Shown here one piece after another: positions 7,839 through 16,295 of a stretch of DNA of 45,439 bases (position 1 is the stretch's first letter; each line of letters starts with the position of its first letter). This stretch comes from Flavobacteriales bacterium (lineage in GTDB: Bacteria; Bacteroidota; Bacteroidia; Flavobacteriales_D; Crocinitomicaceae). The notes under the pieces are model-generated. The model searched no databases. It was not told where the DNA came from and saw only the letters and a program-made list of their open reading frames with translations. The translations under genes and the position numbers were made by a program. Location of the stretch: positions 1 through 45,439 of the forward strand of contig CANLAQ010000019.1 in NCBI GenBank assembly GCA_947488235.1, given 5' to 3'.

Positions 7839-10298
7839 TTAAAAATTAAATGCATATCGAGCACGAATACCTAATGGACTAATTCCAGGAGTATTATGTG
7901 TCATGCGCCAAACCAAATCTACACGAATTATTTTTGCGATATTTTCAATCCCAACGGAAACCTCTGCATAAGGAATATTCCCAAATTGTTTTACATAAGA
8001 AGGAATCAACATTACTTTGCTATGTCTAGGATCGATTGCGCCATACATAATTCGGCCGGTGGTGACCAAACGAAACTTTAGTTTTTTAACCAATGGAATT
8101 CTATCAAAAAATAATCCTTCCCAGTGATTTTCAACAAATCCCATAACATAGCGATCGGAGATAAATTCCATGAAATTCAATTTGTTAAAAGTTGAGGTAA
8201 GCAGCCAAAAGGATTGATTTCCTTCATGTACTTTCAAAAAAGGATAGGCAGTTGCTCCAAAAATATACCCCGCTGTGCAACCATAACGCATGCGGCCAAA
8301 AACCCCTAATTGTGTATAATGTTCCATTTGGAACTCTAACTTTTGATAATTGTATTGACTTCCTCCAATACCTTTAACACCAATAATAGCCTGCAAGGAA
8401 AAAATTGGAAAGACTGAGGTCACAGATGTCCTCGAAAAAGAACCTGAAATAAATTCTTCATCTTTGGTCCATCGCAAGCGACCTGTAAACTCTGTTGTTC
8501 GAATAGAGGATAAGGTATCGGTAATGGAAGTGAGCGGATTATAATGTAAATAACTTGTTAAACCTAAGGGATTATATTGCTTCCATTCAGCAGCAGTATA
8601 TATAATAATATCTTTTTTAATATCCTTTTCAAAACCAAGGCCTACTTTTTTAACGAAAGTGAGTTTATCAAAGGGAGCAGTATTAAAAACTGTAGAAAAG
8701 GTAGTGCCTAGTGCAGCAGCTGATGGTGATTGCCCAATTTGTTGAATATCATAATTATAAAAAACAGATAGCATTCCTCTTTTTTTACCTGGGACATTAT
8801 ATCGAATGAGGGCATTGTATTTGAATTTTTGATCTCTTATCCCATAACCAATTTTACCGCCTAATTCTATTTTCTTCGAAAAGGCATCAGAGGTTCTAAG
8901 CGCGAAAGCAAAACGATATTTTTCCACAGGATTACCACTGACTAAAGAGAAGACACTTCCCAATTCAATTTTACCAATTGGATAATAGCCAGTAGTGGCC
9001 ATATAGGTCAGGGTTTTTAGTTGCGTAAACAACTTTTTCTTATTCAAAGAATCAATCATTGTTTGAATGCCAATTTCCCTAAAATTGAGCGGTATATGGC
9101 GATAAGACTCCCACTCTTTTGGCGTCCTATTATTGGCCCCTTCTTGTATTTCAATAGTACTTCCCGCATTATAAAAGGAAGGATCCCTTTTTTTATTCAC
9201 TATAAAATCCTTCCTTGTACTTGTCTTTCGACCATAGACACCAACTAATTTAGAATTTTGAGTTAACATTAATTCCATGATTAATTTCTCTTGAACCAAC
9301 ATCCAAACTTCATGTTCGACTTGCTTATAATTTTGTTCGAAATAAAAATCTTGTATATAATTCAAATTAGCCCCTGGAGCAATGGTTGCAGTTATTTTCT
9401 TTACTGCATAAGTAGTATCATTGATCCACATCTCACCTTCGAAGGCTAAGTCACCTGATCTTTTTGGCTTAAATGTTAATAGATAACACCAATTATTATC
9501 AATAAAGGAAGAATCTGTAAGTACGAATTGATAATATCCTCTGGCATATGTCGCGATTGGACTGATAAAGGACTTACCAAATAAATCAATGATATTTTCA
9601 TAAGGATTAATTTCTAGGTACATATCCCCTAAAAATTGTGATACTTGAATGTTTTCAATTCCTGTTGCGCGCGAAGCTTTTACGATTTCCTTTTTCTTTT
9701 TAGGATGATTTTCATAATAATAATCAGAAACAGACTCACTCAACATGACCGGAAGAGCACTTTTCCCTGCAACAGAAGTATCAAGATACTCCAGAACAAG
9801 ATCAAGTTTTTTCACCATTCCTATTTCCTCAAACTTTTTGTCAAGGTTATTTATGTCGAGTTGAATTTTATTATACACTTCATAGGCATAAGCATCAAGT
9901 TTTTCCTTGTTGTTGATTTGTTTGTGCGCTATAACGCGTTTATGCAATCTAATGGAAGGTAGTTCATCCGGAGGAAGAATTGTGATCTCCTCGAAATTGG
10001 AGGTTTTGGAAGGAAGTGTAATATTTATAGTTTGTTCTTGATCCTTTTTGACAGCCTTTTTGATTGTTTTGTAGCCAAGAATAGAAATTAGAATAGAATC
10101 TGTTGCATAGTATGTTTCCAATCTATAATTTCCTAAGGAGTCTGTTAATGTCCCGATTTTTGAATCTTGGAATTGTACCTTTATCGATGGGATACCACTT
10201 TTGGTAACACCATCTTTAACACAACCAATTATGATTGTTTTTTGAGCTAAGCCCAAAAATGAAACGAAGAAGAAAATACAAGATATTAATTTGATCAT
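7839..10298 (-). CDS. DUF5686 outer-membrane protein with carboxypeptidase-regulatory-like N-terminal domain
   Basis: An 819-residue protein with a signal peptide (1-18, ending FLGLAQ). A CarboxypepD_reg-like beta-sandwich follows at about 22-100 (GCVKDG, then IGTLTDSLGNYRLET). The rest is a DUF5686-type region ending in repeated amphipathic strands and a terminal aromatic (ARYAFNF), as expected for an outer-membrane barrel. The family is common in Bacteroidota and has no settled function. Its ATG overlaps the tatC stop by four bases (ATGA), so it is translationally coupled to tatC, and lptB follows by 13 bases. The pairing with LPS transport suggests an envelope-assembly role, which is inference only. 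Confidence 0.85.
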   Translation of the reverse strand: MIKLISCIFFFVSFLGLAQKTIIIGCVKDGVTKSGIPSIKVQFQDSKIGTLTDSLGNYRLETYYATDSILISILGYKTIKKAVKKDQEQTINITLPSKTSNFEEITILPPDELPSIRLHKRVIAHKQINNKEKLDAYAYEVYNKIQLDINNLDKKFEEIGMVKKLDLVLEYLDTSVAGKSALPVMLSESVSDYYYENHPKKKKEIVKASRATGIENIQVSQFLGDMYLEINPYENIIDLFGKSFISPIATYARGYYQFVLTDSSFIDNNWCYLLTFKPKRSGDLAFEGEMWINDTTYAVKKITATIAPGANLNYIQDFYFEQNYKQVEHEVWMLVQEKLIMELMLTQNSKLVGVYGRKTSTRKDFIVNKKRDPSFYNAGSTIEIQEGANNRTPKEWESYRHIPLNFREIGIQTMIDSLNKKKLFTQLKTLTYMATTGYYPIGKIELGSVFSLVSGNPVEKYRFAFALRTSDAFSKKIELGGKIGYGIRDQKFKYNALIRYNVPGKKRGMLSVFYNYDIQQIGQSPSAAALGTTFSTVFNTAPFDKLTFVKKVGLGFEKDIKKDIIIYTAAEWKQYNPLGLTSYLHYNPLTSITDTLSSIRTTEFTGRLRWTKDEEFISGSFSRTSVTSVFPIFSLQAIIGVKGIGGSQYNYQKLEFQMEHYTQLGVFGRMRYGCTAGYIFGATAYPFLKVHEGNQSFWLLTSTFNKLNFMEFISDRYVMGFVENHWEGLFFDRIPLVKKLKFRLVTTGRIMYGAIDPRHSKVMLIPSYVKQFGNIPYAEVSVGIENIAKIIRVDLVWRMTHNTPGISPLGIRARYAFNF

Positions 10299-11092
10299 TT
10301 ATCTATTTCCCGTGCGGCTTTATTTTGTCGCACTGCGCGTTTTGCTACTAAGATACCAATTTCATACAAACCAATAATAGGAATAGAAACAATAATTTGT
10401 GAAATAATATCTGGAGGAGTGATTACTGCAGCTAAAATTAAAATAACTACGATCGCGTGCTTTCTATATTTCTTTAAAAACTCCGCGTCAATAATTTCTA
10501 GTTTGGCTAATAAATAGGAAACGATAGGTAGTAAAAAAAATAGGCCTGAATAGAAAACTGTAGAAAGAATCATACTCATATAGGAACTAATCGTGAAATT
10601 ATTCTCTATTTGATTACTGATTTGATACGATCCGAAAAACTGAACACTCAATGGAGCCACAAGGAAGTAACCGAATAAAATGCCAATAAAGAATAGCAAA
10701 CTGACATAAAACACAAGTCCAGAAGCCATTTTCTTTTCTTTTAGTTTCAATCCAGGTTTAACAAAAGACCATAATTGATAGAAAATAAAGGGAAAAGCAA
10801 GTACCAATCCACCCATAAAACTCATCATCAAAGCATAAGAGAATTGGCCCGAAACAGTCATACTTTGCATTTTAACGGGAATATCGGCAACGCAAACCCC
10901 AAAATACTTGCAAAACAATCTAAAGGTTATGAAATCCTTTTCTTTCATGGACAAAAATAAATTGACCATGATGATTTCCTGAAAATACCAAATAACACTA
11001 GCAACCACAACTACTGCAACAGCAGATTTCACCAAGCGCCATCGAAGTTCTTCTAAGTGCTGAAGAAAAGACATGTTTTCATTGTTCGACAT
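10295..11092 (-). CDS. tatC: Sec-independent protein translocase TatC
   Basis: A 265-residue inner-membrane protein with six predicted membrane segments; it is the receptor for twin-arginine signal peptides. The N-terminal motif FLQHLEELRWRL (9-20) contains the conserved glutamates E14/E15. The segment FPFIFYQLWSFVKPGLKLKE (100-119) carries the FxxYQxWxFxxPGL family signature ending in E119. The large insert between TM1 and TM2 (about 48-78, with C61 and C67) is longer than in E. coli. It heads the operon with DUF5686 and lptB. TatA is not in the window. A perfect -7 element ends four bases before the ATG. Confidence 0.95.
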   Translation of the reverse strand: MSNNENMSFLQHLEELRWRLVKSAVAVVVVASVIWYFQEIIMVNLFLSMKEKDFITFRLFCKYFGVCVADIPVKMQSMTVSGQFSYALMMSFMGGLVLAFPFIFYQLWSFVKPGLKLKEKKMASGLVFYVSLLFFIGILFGYFLVAPLSVQFFGSYQISNQIENNFTISSYMSMILSTVFYSGLFFLLPIVSYLLAKLEIIDAEFLKKYRKHAIVVILILAAVITPPDIISQIIVSIPIIGLYEIGILVAKRAVRQNKAAREIDK

Positions 11093-11096
11093 GCTA

Positions 11097-11104
11097 CAAA
11101 ATTA
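11097..11104 (-). promoter_or_regulatory. Predicted -7 element TAATTTTG of the tatC operon
   Basis: The minus strand reads TAATTTTG, a perfect TAnnTTTG match ending four bases before the tatC ATG. The predicted transcription start coincides with the start codon. No TTG is visible at the usual -33 spacing. Confidence 0.5.
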
Positions 11105-11144
11105 CAAAAAGTATAAGCGTTTAAATTTTTTTTAGGTAATAATT

Positions 11145-11169
11145 TACATTGTAAATAGTTTACGATGTA
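11145..11169. promoter_or_regulatory. Inverted repeat, possible operator or RNA hairpin
   Basis: Left arm TACATTGTAAA (11145-11155), loop TAG, right arm TTTACGATGTA (11159-11169). Ten of eleven positions are complementary and the remaining pair is a T-G wobble. It lies 33 bases before the preferred ATG of the orphan gene at 11203 and about 50 bases upstream of the divergent tatC promoter. The symmetric TGTAAA/TTTAC core looks like a dimeric-repressor site. There is no T-tract, so it is not an intrinsic terminator. Confidence 0.5.
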
Positions 11170-11202
11170 GTGATAGATATTTGTCCTATAAAACTAAAGG
11201 AT

Positions 11203-11511
11203 ATGAAAAAGTCAATGGAAATTAACATGATCAGAATTAATGCAGCAGCAGACGATGTTTTGATTCAGGGAAAAGTAAGCAGAGGCATGTTATCTTATGA
11301 AGGATCTCTAATAATTGGATTGAGTGAATTAAATCGTTTAATCAATTTATTACAAAAAATGAATCCTAATAATGAGATTAGTGCTTTATTCGAAAGTGAA
11401 GAGCTTCCTTTTGGGACAGCTTATAAACTAGATGCTCAATGTCTCAACTACAATACAGTTTCGATTACAGAATTGAATTCCTTTACAACCAATCGCAGAA
11501 TTTGCGCTTGA
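11203..11511 (+). CDS. Small hypothetical protein
   Basis: A 102-residue protein with no signal peptide or membrane segment. It starts MKKSMEINMIRINAAADD; an amphipathic helix LSELNRLINLLQKM lies near the middle. The frame also extends upstream to a GTG at 11170. I prefer the ATG at 11203 because the upstream codons overlap the edge of the inverted repeat and an AAAGGAT stretch precedes the ATG. I do not recognise the family. It is divergent from tatC and ends one base before the convergent lipoprotein gene. Its placement behind an operator-like repeat suggests regulated expression (inference). Confidence 0.6.
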   Translation: MKKSMEINMIRINAAADDVLIQGKVSRGMLSYEGSLIIGLSELNRLINLLQKMNPNNEISALFESEELPFGTAYKLDAQCLNYNTVSITELNSFTTNRRICA

Positions 11512-11880
11512 TTAAGGTTGAATGACAATCGATTCATCATTGGTCTTTTCAGCTTCAATTTTGATGATGCCTTGACCAAATTTATTTGCCTTATAAGCTT
11601 TGATGTCCAAAACGGCAACACCAGCTTGACCTAATTGATAAATATCGTTAAAATTAAAAGTAGCGACCCCTGAAGCATTGGTGTATGCGGTATCAAAAAC
11701 AGCCACTTGAGATGGACAGTTACAAGTAGAAGTACCATGAAGTACTACCATTGCTTGTTCAACCAATAGATTATTCTCATCTCTGATGGTAATTTTTGCA
11801 AGCGTATCTTCTTTTTTAACACAAGAAGAGATTACGAAGAAACCCACAAGGGCAAGAGCAAAAAAGCTTAATTTTTTCAT
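11512..11880 (-). CDS. Small lipoprotein, paralogue of the upstream gene
   Basis: A 122-residue lipoprotein. The signal sequence ends FFVISSC, so C20 is the lipidation site. It is followed by VKKED, a lysine-acidic cluster that resembles the surface-export signal known from some Bacteroidota lipoproteins. The mature part is a predicted beta-sandwich of the transthyretin/carboxypeptidase-regulatory type (AKITIRDENNLLVEQAMVVL, then DTAYTNASGVATFNF). It shares length and the core DT(A/S)YTN(A/S)SG with the gene at 11890-12258, so the two arose by tandem duplication. The 9-base gap and shared promoter at 12275-12304 make them an operon. Ligand unknown. Confidence 0.78.
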   Translation of the reverse strand: MKKLSFFALALVGFFVISSCVKKEDTLAKITIRDENNLLVEQAMVVLHGTSTCNCPSQVAVFDTAYTNASGVATFNFNDIYQLGQAGVAVLDIKAYKANKFGQGIIKIEAEKTNDESIVIQP

Positions 11881-11889
11881 TTTTTTTGA

Positions 11890-12258
11890 TTAATTCGGTA
11901 AGAAAATAGTTTCTACAGAGGTAGTATGAACACGGCAACGGGAATAACCGCTCGCATTCTTTGTGTTCTGTTTTACAAGAATATCAAAATACCCAGTAGT
12001 TTGATCTGCATAAGTGGTAAAATAATCATCCATATTTACAGTAGTAAATCCAGAACTGTTCGTATAAGAAGTATCTGTAAATGGCATTGTTGCTGGATTT
12101 GATTGTTGATCTCCAATGATTACAACGCGTGCACCATTCATTAATTGATTGGATGAAGAGCGAACGAAGACTTTTAAAATGGCTGGGTCCTTAGACTTGC
12201 AAGAACCTGCTATTATTGTTACGGAAAGGAGTAAAATCCCTAATAGTGCTTTTTTCAT
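11890..12258 (-). CDS. Small lipoprotein, paralogue of the downstream gene
   Basis: A 122-residue lipoprotein with C20 after TIIAGS; KSKDP follows the cysteine. The mature part has the same beta-sandwich layout as its neighbour: ILKVFVRSSSNQLMNGARVV, then DTSYTNSSGFTTVNMDDYF. The DTSYTNSSG loop corresponds to the calcium- or ligand-free turn of CarboxypepD_reg-like domains. It is first in the two-gene unit and has a good -33/-7 promoter 16 bases upstream of its ATG. The function is unknown; such small sandwich lipoproteins sit on the outer membrane. Confidence 0.78.
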   Translation of the reverse strand: MKKALLGILLLSVTIIAGSCKSKDPAILKVFVRSSSNQLMNGARVVIIGDQQSNPATMPFTDTSYTNSSGFTTVNMDDYFTTYADQTTGYFDILVKQNTKNASGYSRCRVHTTSVETIFLPN

Positions 12259-12274
12259 GTGATGCTTAAGTATT

Positions 12275-12304
12275 CAAATTTAAATTAAATTTTTCAATTT
12301 ACAA
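12275..12304 (-). promoter_or_regulatory. Predicted promoter of the tandem lipoprotein operon
   Basis: On the minus strand TTG (12304-12302), a 19-base spacer, then TAAATTTG (12282-12275). Both elements and the spacing fit the Bacteroidota consensus, and the ATG follows 16 bases after the -7 element. Confidence 0.68.
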
Positions 12305-12423
12305 TAGTAAAAATCATAAGTGCCTTACTTTCAGAATAAAATCTTTCAATTACACTCTATAATTGGACTTATTTAAAAAAACGCAAAAACTTATGTTTCA
12401 TTATTTTTAAAGTCAAAATCTTG

Positions 12424-12431
12424 TACATTTG
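12424..12431 (+). promoter_or_regulatory. Predicted -7 element TACATTTG of pheS
   Basis: A perfect TAnnTTTG match 57 bases before the pheS ATG at 12489; the -33 element is not obvious. It places the transcription start near 12436, which makes the in-frame GTG at 12447 an unlikely start and leaves a leader of about 50 bases. I see no attenuator-like hairpin in the leader. Confidence 0.5.
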
Positions 12432-12488
12432 TAAAGCTAACTGTAAGTGAAACAGTTTAGACCATTAAAAAGTTACATAACAATACAA

Positions 12489-13511
12489 ATGATTCATAAA
12501 ATTCAGGCCCTTCATGCTGTTTTAGAGGAGATCAAAATCAACTCTGCTATTGAATTGGAGGCATTTAGAATAGAATATTTAGGGAGTAAAGGGCAACTAA
12601 AGGACTTATACACGGACTTTAAATCTGTTCCTGGCAATGAAAAAAGAGAAATTGGTCAATCTTTGAATACCTTAAAAGTAGCTTTAGAAAATTTCTACAG
12701 TGAACAAAAAGAAAAGTTTTCTGCAACAGAAACAAGCAGTAATCAAGAAGACTGGAGTAAGAGCGGCGAAAATATTTCAGCTGGAAGTCACCATCCGCTA
12801 TCCATTGTTAGGGATGAAATAATTGCCATTTTCAATCGCATTGGTTTTGCAGTTTCAGAAGGTCCAGAAATTGAAGACGATTGGCATAATTTTTCTGCTT
12901 TAAATTTCCCAGCGGAACATCCTGCAAGAGATATGCAAGACACTTTCTTTATTCAAAAAGGGGTGGAGGAAATGGCATTAAGAACCCATACAAGTTCTGT
13001 GCAGGTGCGCGTTATGGAAAGTCAAGAGGCTCCTATCCGCACCATATCACCAGGTCGTGTATATCGTAACGAAGCCATTTCCGCTAGAGCTCATTGTTTC
13101 TTTCATCAAATCGAAGGACTGTATATTGACAAGGGGGTTTCCTTTGCTGACCTTAAACAAACCTTATTGTATTTTGCGAAGGCAGTTTTCGGAGAACAAG
13201 CACGCATTCGCCTGCGTCCCTCCTATTTTCCATTTACAGAACCAAGCGCTGAAGTAGATGTGTCCTGTACAATTTGTGATGCAAAAGGATGTAATGTATG
13301 TAAATACAGTGGTTGGCTTGAAATATTAGGTTGTGGAATGGTAGATCCAAGTGTACTTGAAGCAAGTGGCATTGACTCTAAAATATATTCTGGCTTTGCT
13401 TTTGGAATGGGTGTTGAACGCATAACCCAACTCAAATATAAAGTGAATGATTTGAGACTTTACTCAGAAAATGATTTAAGATTTTTAAAACAATTCAATA
13501 GAAAGGGCTAA
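12489..13511 (+). CDS. pheS: Phenylalanine-tRNA ligase alpha subunit
   Basis: A 340-residue catalytic subunit that charges tRNA-Phe as part of the alpha2beta2 enzyme. The N-terminal coiled-coil region (about 1-85, with [13 protein letters not shown]) binds tRNA. Class II motif 2 is [10 protein letters not shown] to [11 protein letters not shown], and motif 3 is [16 protein letters not shown] near the C-terminus. A four-cysteine cluster [13 protein letters not shown] precedes the conserved [12 protein letters not shown]. The ATG at 12489 gives the normal family length and start, whereas the GTG at 12447 adds 14 unrelated residues close to the promoter. pheT is not adjacent; ytxJ follows by one base. 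Confidence 0.96.
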   Translation: MIHKIQALHAVLEEIKINSAIELEAFRIEYLGSKGQLKDLYTDFKSVPGNEKREIGQSLNTLKVALENFYSEQKEKFSATETSSNQEDWSKSGENISAGSHHPLSIVRDEIIAIFNRIGFAVSEGPEIEDDWHNFSALNFPAEHPARDMQDTFFIQKGVEEMALRTHTSSVQVRVMESQEAPIRTISPGRVYRNEAISARAHCFFHQIEGLYIDKGVSFADLKQTLLYFAKAVFGEQARIRLRPSYFPFTEPSAEVDVSCTICDAKGCNVCKYSGWLEILGCGMVDPSVLEASGIDSKIYSGFAFGMGVERITQLKYKVNDLRLYSENDLRFLKQFNRKG

Positions 13512-13512
13512 T

Positions 13513-13854
13513 ATGGGATTTTCTCCACTAAATAATCATCAAGAATTTGATGCAATACTTGAAAAAAGCGCTATACAACCTCAGGTTATATTTAAACATT
13601 CAACACGCTGTTATATTTCTTCAAGTGCTTTAAAAAGAATGAATGCATGCATTGAAAACCCAAGCGCTACTTATTCATTACTTGATTTAATTGCGCATAG
13701 GGACATTTCTAGTGCAATTGCAAGTCAATTAAATATTGAGCATCAGTCGCCTCAAGCGATTCTTATTTCGGAAGGAAAAGTGATTAAGAGTTGGTCCCAT
13801 GAGAAAATAGATGCGGAAACAATTTTGTTAGCCATACAACAATTAAAAGGATGA
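13513..13854 (+). CDS. ytxJ: Bacillithiol-system redox-active protein YtxJ
   Basis: A 113-residue thioredoxin-fold protein of the YtxJ (DUF2847) family. The characteristic segment is VIFKHSTRCYISSSALKRM, with C33 as the single active-site cysteine in a TRCxIS context. YtxJ proteins are monothiol, bacilliredoxin-type enzymes proposed to remove bacillithiol from protein thiols in the cytosol, and they are common in Bacteroidota that make bacillithiol. No signal peptide. It lies between pheS (one-base gap) and the glutaminyl cyclase gene (four-base overlap), so all three should be co-transcribed. No bacillithiol biosynthesis gene is in the window. Confidence 0.88.
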   Translation: MGFSPLNNHQEFDAILEKSAIQPQVIFKHSTRCYISSSALKRMNACIENPSATYSLLDLIAHRDISSAIASQLNIEHQSPQAILISEGKVIKSWSHEKIDAETILLAIQQLKG

Positions 13855-14933
13855 AAAAATACCTCGTTATTGGCGGAATCATACTGCTTATTGCCGCCTT
13901 AATAGTCCCTTCTCTTATTAATAAAAACACAATAGATGAAGTTGAGCACAAATGCCATTTCGGATTTCAAGAAAACCTAGCTATTTCATTTGGACAAACG
14001 GCAAATATTCCAATTATTAGCACGGAAGCCATGCGTTCCATTGAATTGAGATTAGGTGACAGTCTTCTTTATTCTTGGAAGAACCCGGCACTCAACTTAA
14101 AATACACTTTTGATTCTGCACCTTTAAATTTAGGGGCTTATCAATTTATCATAATTGCAATTGATTCCGAAGGAAATGAAGTGCGGGACGAGCGAATGGT
14201 TCGTATATTATCGGATGTAGTTCCTGAAAAATGGGGCGTTCAAATAGACAAAGTATATCCTCACAACGATTCTAGTTTCACGCAAGGTCTTGCTTTTGAA
14301 GGTAACACAATGTTTGAAGGAACAGGTGATCCCAATCAGACAGGCAGCACTGTGGTTGGAGCAGTAGATTTGGAAAATGGTCGATTTTTAAAGAAAATTG
14401 GTATCGGCACCCCTTATTTTGGTGAAGGAATTACTTTACTCAACCAAGAATTATTTCAAATTACATGGACCAATCAAAAATGTTTCGTGTACGATACTAA
14501 AACCTTAGTATTAAAAAGAGAATTTGAATATATTGGAGAAGGATGGGGACTTTGTACAGATGGAAAAAGTCTCATTATGTCTGATGGTTCTGAAAGGATT
14601 ACTTTTAGAGATCCTAATACCTTCGAGGCTATTCGAACCATTGAAGTTTACACCAATGAAGGACCTATTTCTAAACTGAATGAATTAGAATATATTGATG
14701 GTTTCATTTATGCTAATATCTGGACGAGTAATCTAGTAGCAGTAATTGATCCCGTTAAAGGAAAAGTTATTGCAGTTATAGATGCCACCAATTTAGTAGT
14801 TGAGGGCAAGGGAAAAGGAGAAGTGCTCAATGGAATTGCTTACAATAAAGCATCTGGCAAAATGTATATGACAGGGAAGTTTTGGCCTAAATTATTCGAG
14901 GTTAAATTAATCAAAGGAATCAAGGCAGTGTAA
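13851..14933 (+). CDS. Glutaminyl-peptide cyclotransferase (plant-type glutamine cyclase family)
   Basis: A 360-residue protein with an N-terminal membrane anchor or signal (about 4-22), a beta-rich linker to about 120, then the five-bladed propeller of the glutamine cyclotransferase family (PF05096). Recognisable stretches are YPHNDSSFTQGLAFEG, MFEGTGDPNQTGS, FGEGITLL, IGEGWGLCTDG, LNELEYIDGFIYANIW and VLNGIAYNKASGKMYMTGKF. These enzymes convert N-terminal glutamine to pyroglutamate, usually on exported proteins. In Bacteroidota the enzyme is thought to act on periplasmic proteins whose signal peptides are cleaved before Gln, and several proteins in this window end their signal peptides in AQ or GQ. 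It overlaps ytxJ by four bases and GH16 (convergent) by 14 bases. Confidence 0.9.
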   Translation: MKKYLVIGGIILLIAALIVPSLINKNTIDEVEHKCHFGFQENLAISFGQTANIPIISTEAMRSIELRLGDSLLYSWKNPALNLKYTFDSAPLNLGAYQFIIIAIDSEGNEVRDERMVRILSDVVPEKWGVQIDKVYPHNDSSFTQGLAFEGNTMFEGTGDPNQTGSTVVGAVDLENGRFLKKIGIGTPYFGEGITLLNQELFQITWTNQKCFVYDTKTLVLKREFEYIGEGWGLCTDGKSLIMSDGSERITFRDPNTFEAIRTIEVYTNEGPISKLNELEYIDGFIYANIWTSNLVAVIDPVKGKVIAVIDATNLVVEGKGKGEVLNGIAYNKASGKMYMTGKFWPKLFEVKLIKGIKAV

Positions 14934-16206
14934 AAGGAATTGCTTTGGAATTATTAATCTTTCCTTTGGCTGAAATACTTTGAAAAAGTAAGAGATATTT
15001 ACCGGATTTTACATCTTGAAGTACTAAGAAATCCTCATAAAAAGTAGTCCCGTTTTCTTGGATTAGATTCCATGACTTGACCATATTCTTTTTTTCCGCA
15101 TCCCAAATTTGCAAAGCATATTCTTGATCTGGAACGCCGCTAAACTGAATTTGAATTGTTTTGGGTCCGTAGGGTAAAACACTTACAAAACCATAATCTT
15201 TTTCCATTTCTTTGCGGGGATAACTATAGTTTTTACCTTTTTTCAATTGAGCAATATTCTTGCTACTTGAAGCTATTGCAATTAAATCTTCTGATTTCGA
15301 TTGAAACTTATCTACAGGAAGTGGAGCCCAATTATCGTCTAATTTCCATACCCTCATGTAATCAATGTCAAAAGTCCCTGGAAATTTTGTTTTTTCGTCT
15401 GGACCCGGAGAAAACGGGCCTCCATCTTGCGCAACAGCCATATTTGCTATCAAGTTCATTTCTGTCTTAAAATCTCCTTTAAAATGAGCAATTGCTTCAC
15501 CATTGAGATAAAATGTGATATACCCCGGCATCCAAATACCTGAAAACACGGCCCATTCTCCCGCCAATTCTTTGTCTGCTTTTATCCATGCACCCCATGG
15601 TTTTTTATTTCCAAAGGGTTTCCGCGGGACTTGATCACAACGATTTGGGCAATGTATATCTACATGAACCTGATTCGTTCTCTCCCCTTTCATTTCCATG
15701 AAATCAATTTCCTCATTAGGATTGCCCCCATACAACCAAAATCCTGGCCACAAGCCCTTTCCCTTGGGAACCCTGCAACGGCATTCAAAGTAGCCATACT
15801 TAAACTGCTTTTTGCTCCACAAAGCTGCCGTCAAATAATTCAACTGCATGCTATTTCCCTTCATTTTAACCTGATATTTTTCCAATTGCTCTTTTGGTAA
15901 CATCCAGTCTGGAAACTCACGCCAAGCAGAAGTTGTATCAACGCTAAGATGAATAAATTTTCCATCTATTTTTACCATTTCAGGGGCAGCATATATTCCT
16001 GCATCCAAGGACAATCCGCCCCAAGGATAATGATCAAACCAAAGTGACTCGTCTACCTGTTGCGCATTAAATTCATCGCCAAAATGATAAGACCAAGAGC
16101 TTATTGTGTCTTCATGAAGGTGCCATAATACGGGTGGTATTTGCGAATGACAAGTAAAACCGAAAAATAAAAAAATTATAAAATACCGCATAGATCTCTT
16201 TTTCAT
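14920..16206 (-). CDS. Glycoside hydrolase family 16 enzyme
   Basis: A 428-residue secreted beta-glucanase-type enzyme. Signal peptide about 1-22 (ending TCHSQ; C19 is not in a standard lipobox). The GH16 jelly-roll spans about 40-290: FGDEFN near 43, then ALWSKKQFKYGYFECRCRVP, GLWPGFWLYGG, and the catalytic signature E166-I-D-F-M-E171 (nucleophile E166, acid/base E171). The domain ends TFDIDYMRVWKL. The C-terminal 120 residues are beta-rich, without a recognised binding or T9SS sorting domain. Likely substrates are beta-1,3-glucan (laminarin) or another beta-glucan or galactan; the sequence does not decide. There is no SusC/SusD or other glycan gene nearby, so it is not in a polysaccharide utilisation locus here. 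Confidence 0.9.
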   Translation of the reverse strand: MKKRSMRYFIIFLFFGFTCHSQIPPVLWHLHEDTISSWSYHFGDEFNAQQVDESLWFDHYPWGGLSLDAGIYAAPEMVKIDGKFIHLSVDTTSAWREFPDWMLPKEQLEKYQVKMKGNSMQLNYLTAALWSKKQFKYGYFECRCRVPKGKGLWPGFWLYGGNPNEEIDFMEMKGERTNQVHVDIHCPNRCDQVPRKPFGNKKPWGAWIKADKELAGEWAVFSGIWMPGYITFYLNGEAIAHFKGDFKTEMNLIANMAVAQDGGPFSPGPDEKTKFPGTFDIDYMRVWKLDDNWAPLPVDKFQSKSEDLIAIASSSKNIAQLKKGKNYSYPRKEMEKDYGFVSVLPYGPKTIQIQFSGVPDQEYALQIWDAEKKNMVKSWNLIQENGTTFYEDFLVLQDVKSGKYLLLFQSISAKGKINNSKAIPFTLP

Positions 16207-16295
16207 TCAAAAATATAAAGCTTATTCTTTCAAAATACCTACACAATCAAATTTTCTTTACTTCGTTTTGAACAGATGACTTATCTTCGTGAGGT

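Noticed and set aside
11170..11202. GTG start for the orphan gene adding 11 residues
   Set aside because: It begins at the edge of the inverted repeat; the ATG at 11203 has a better upstream context. This is not certain.
12447..12488. GTG start for pheS adding 14 residues
   Set aside because: It sits about 10 bases after the predicted transcription start, and the extension does not resemble PheS; the ATG at 12489 matches the family start.
12259..12488. tRNA or small RNA gene in the pheS upstream region
   Set aside because: No cloverleaf-compatible arms or CCA end were seen; the region is explained by two divergent promoters and a leader.
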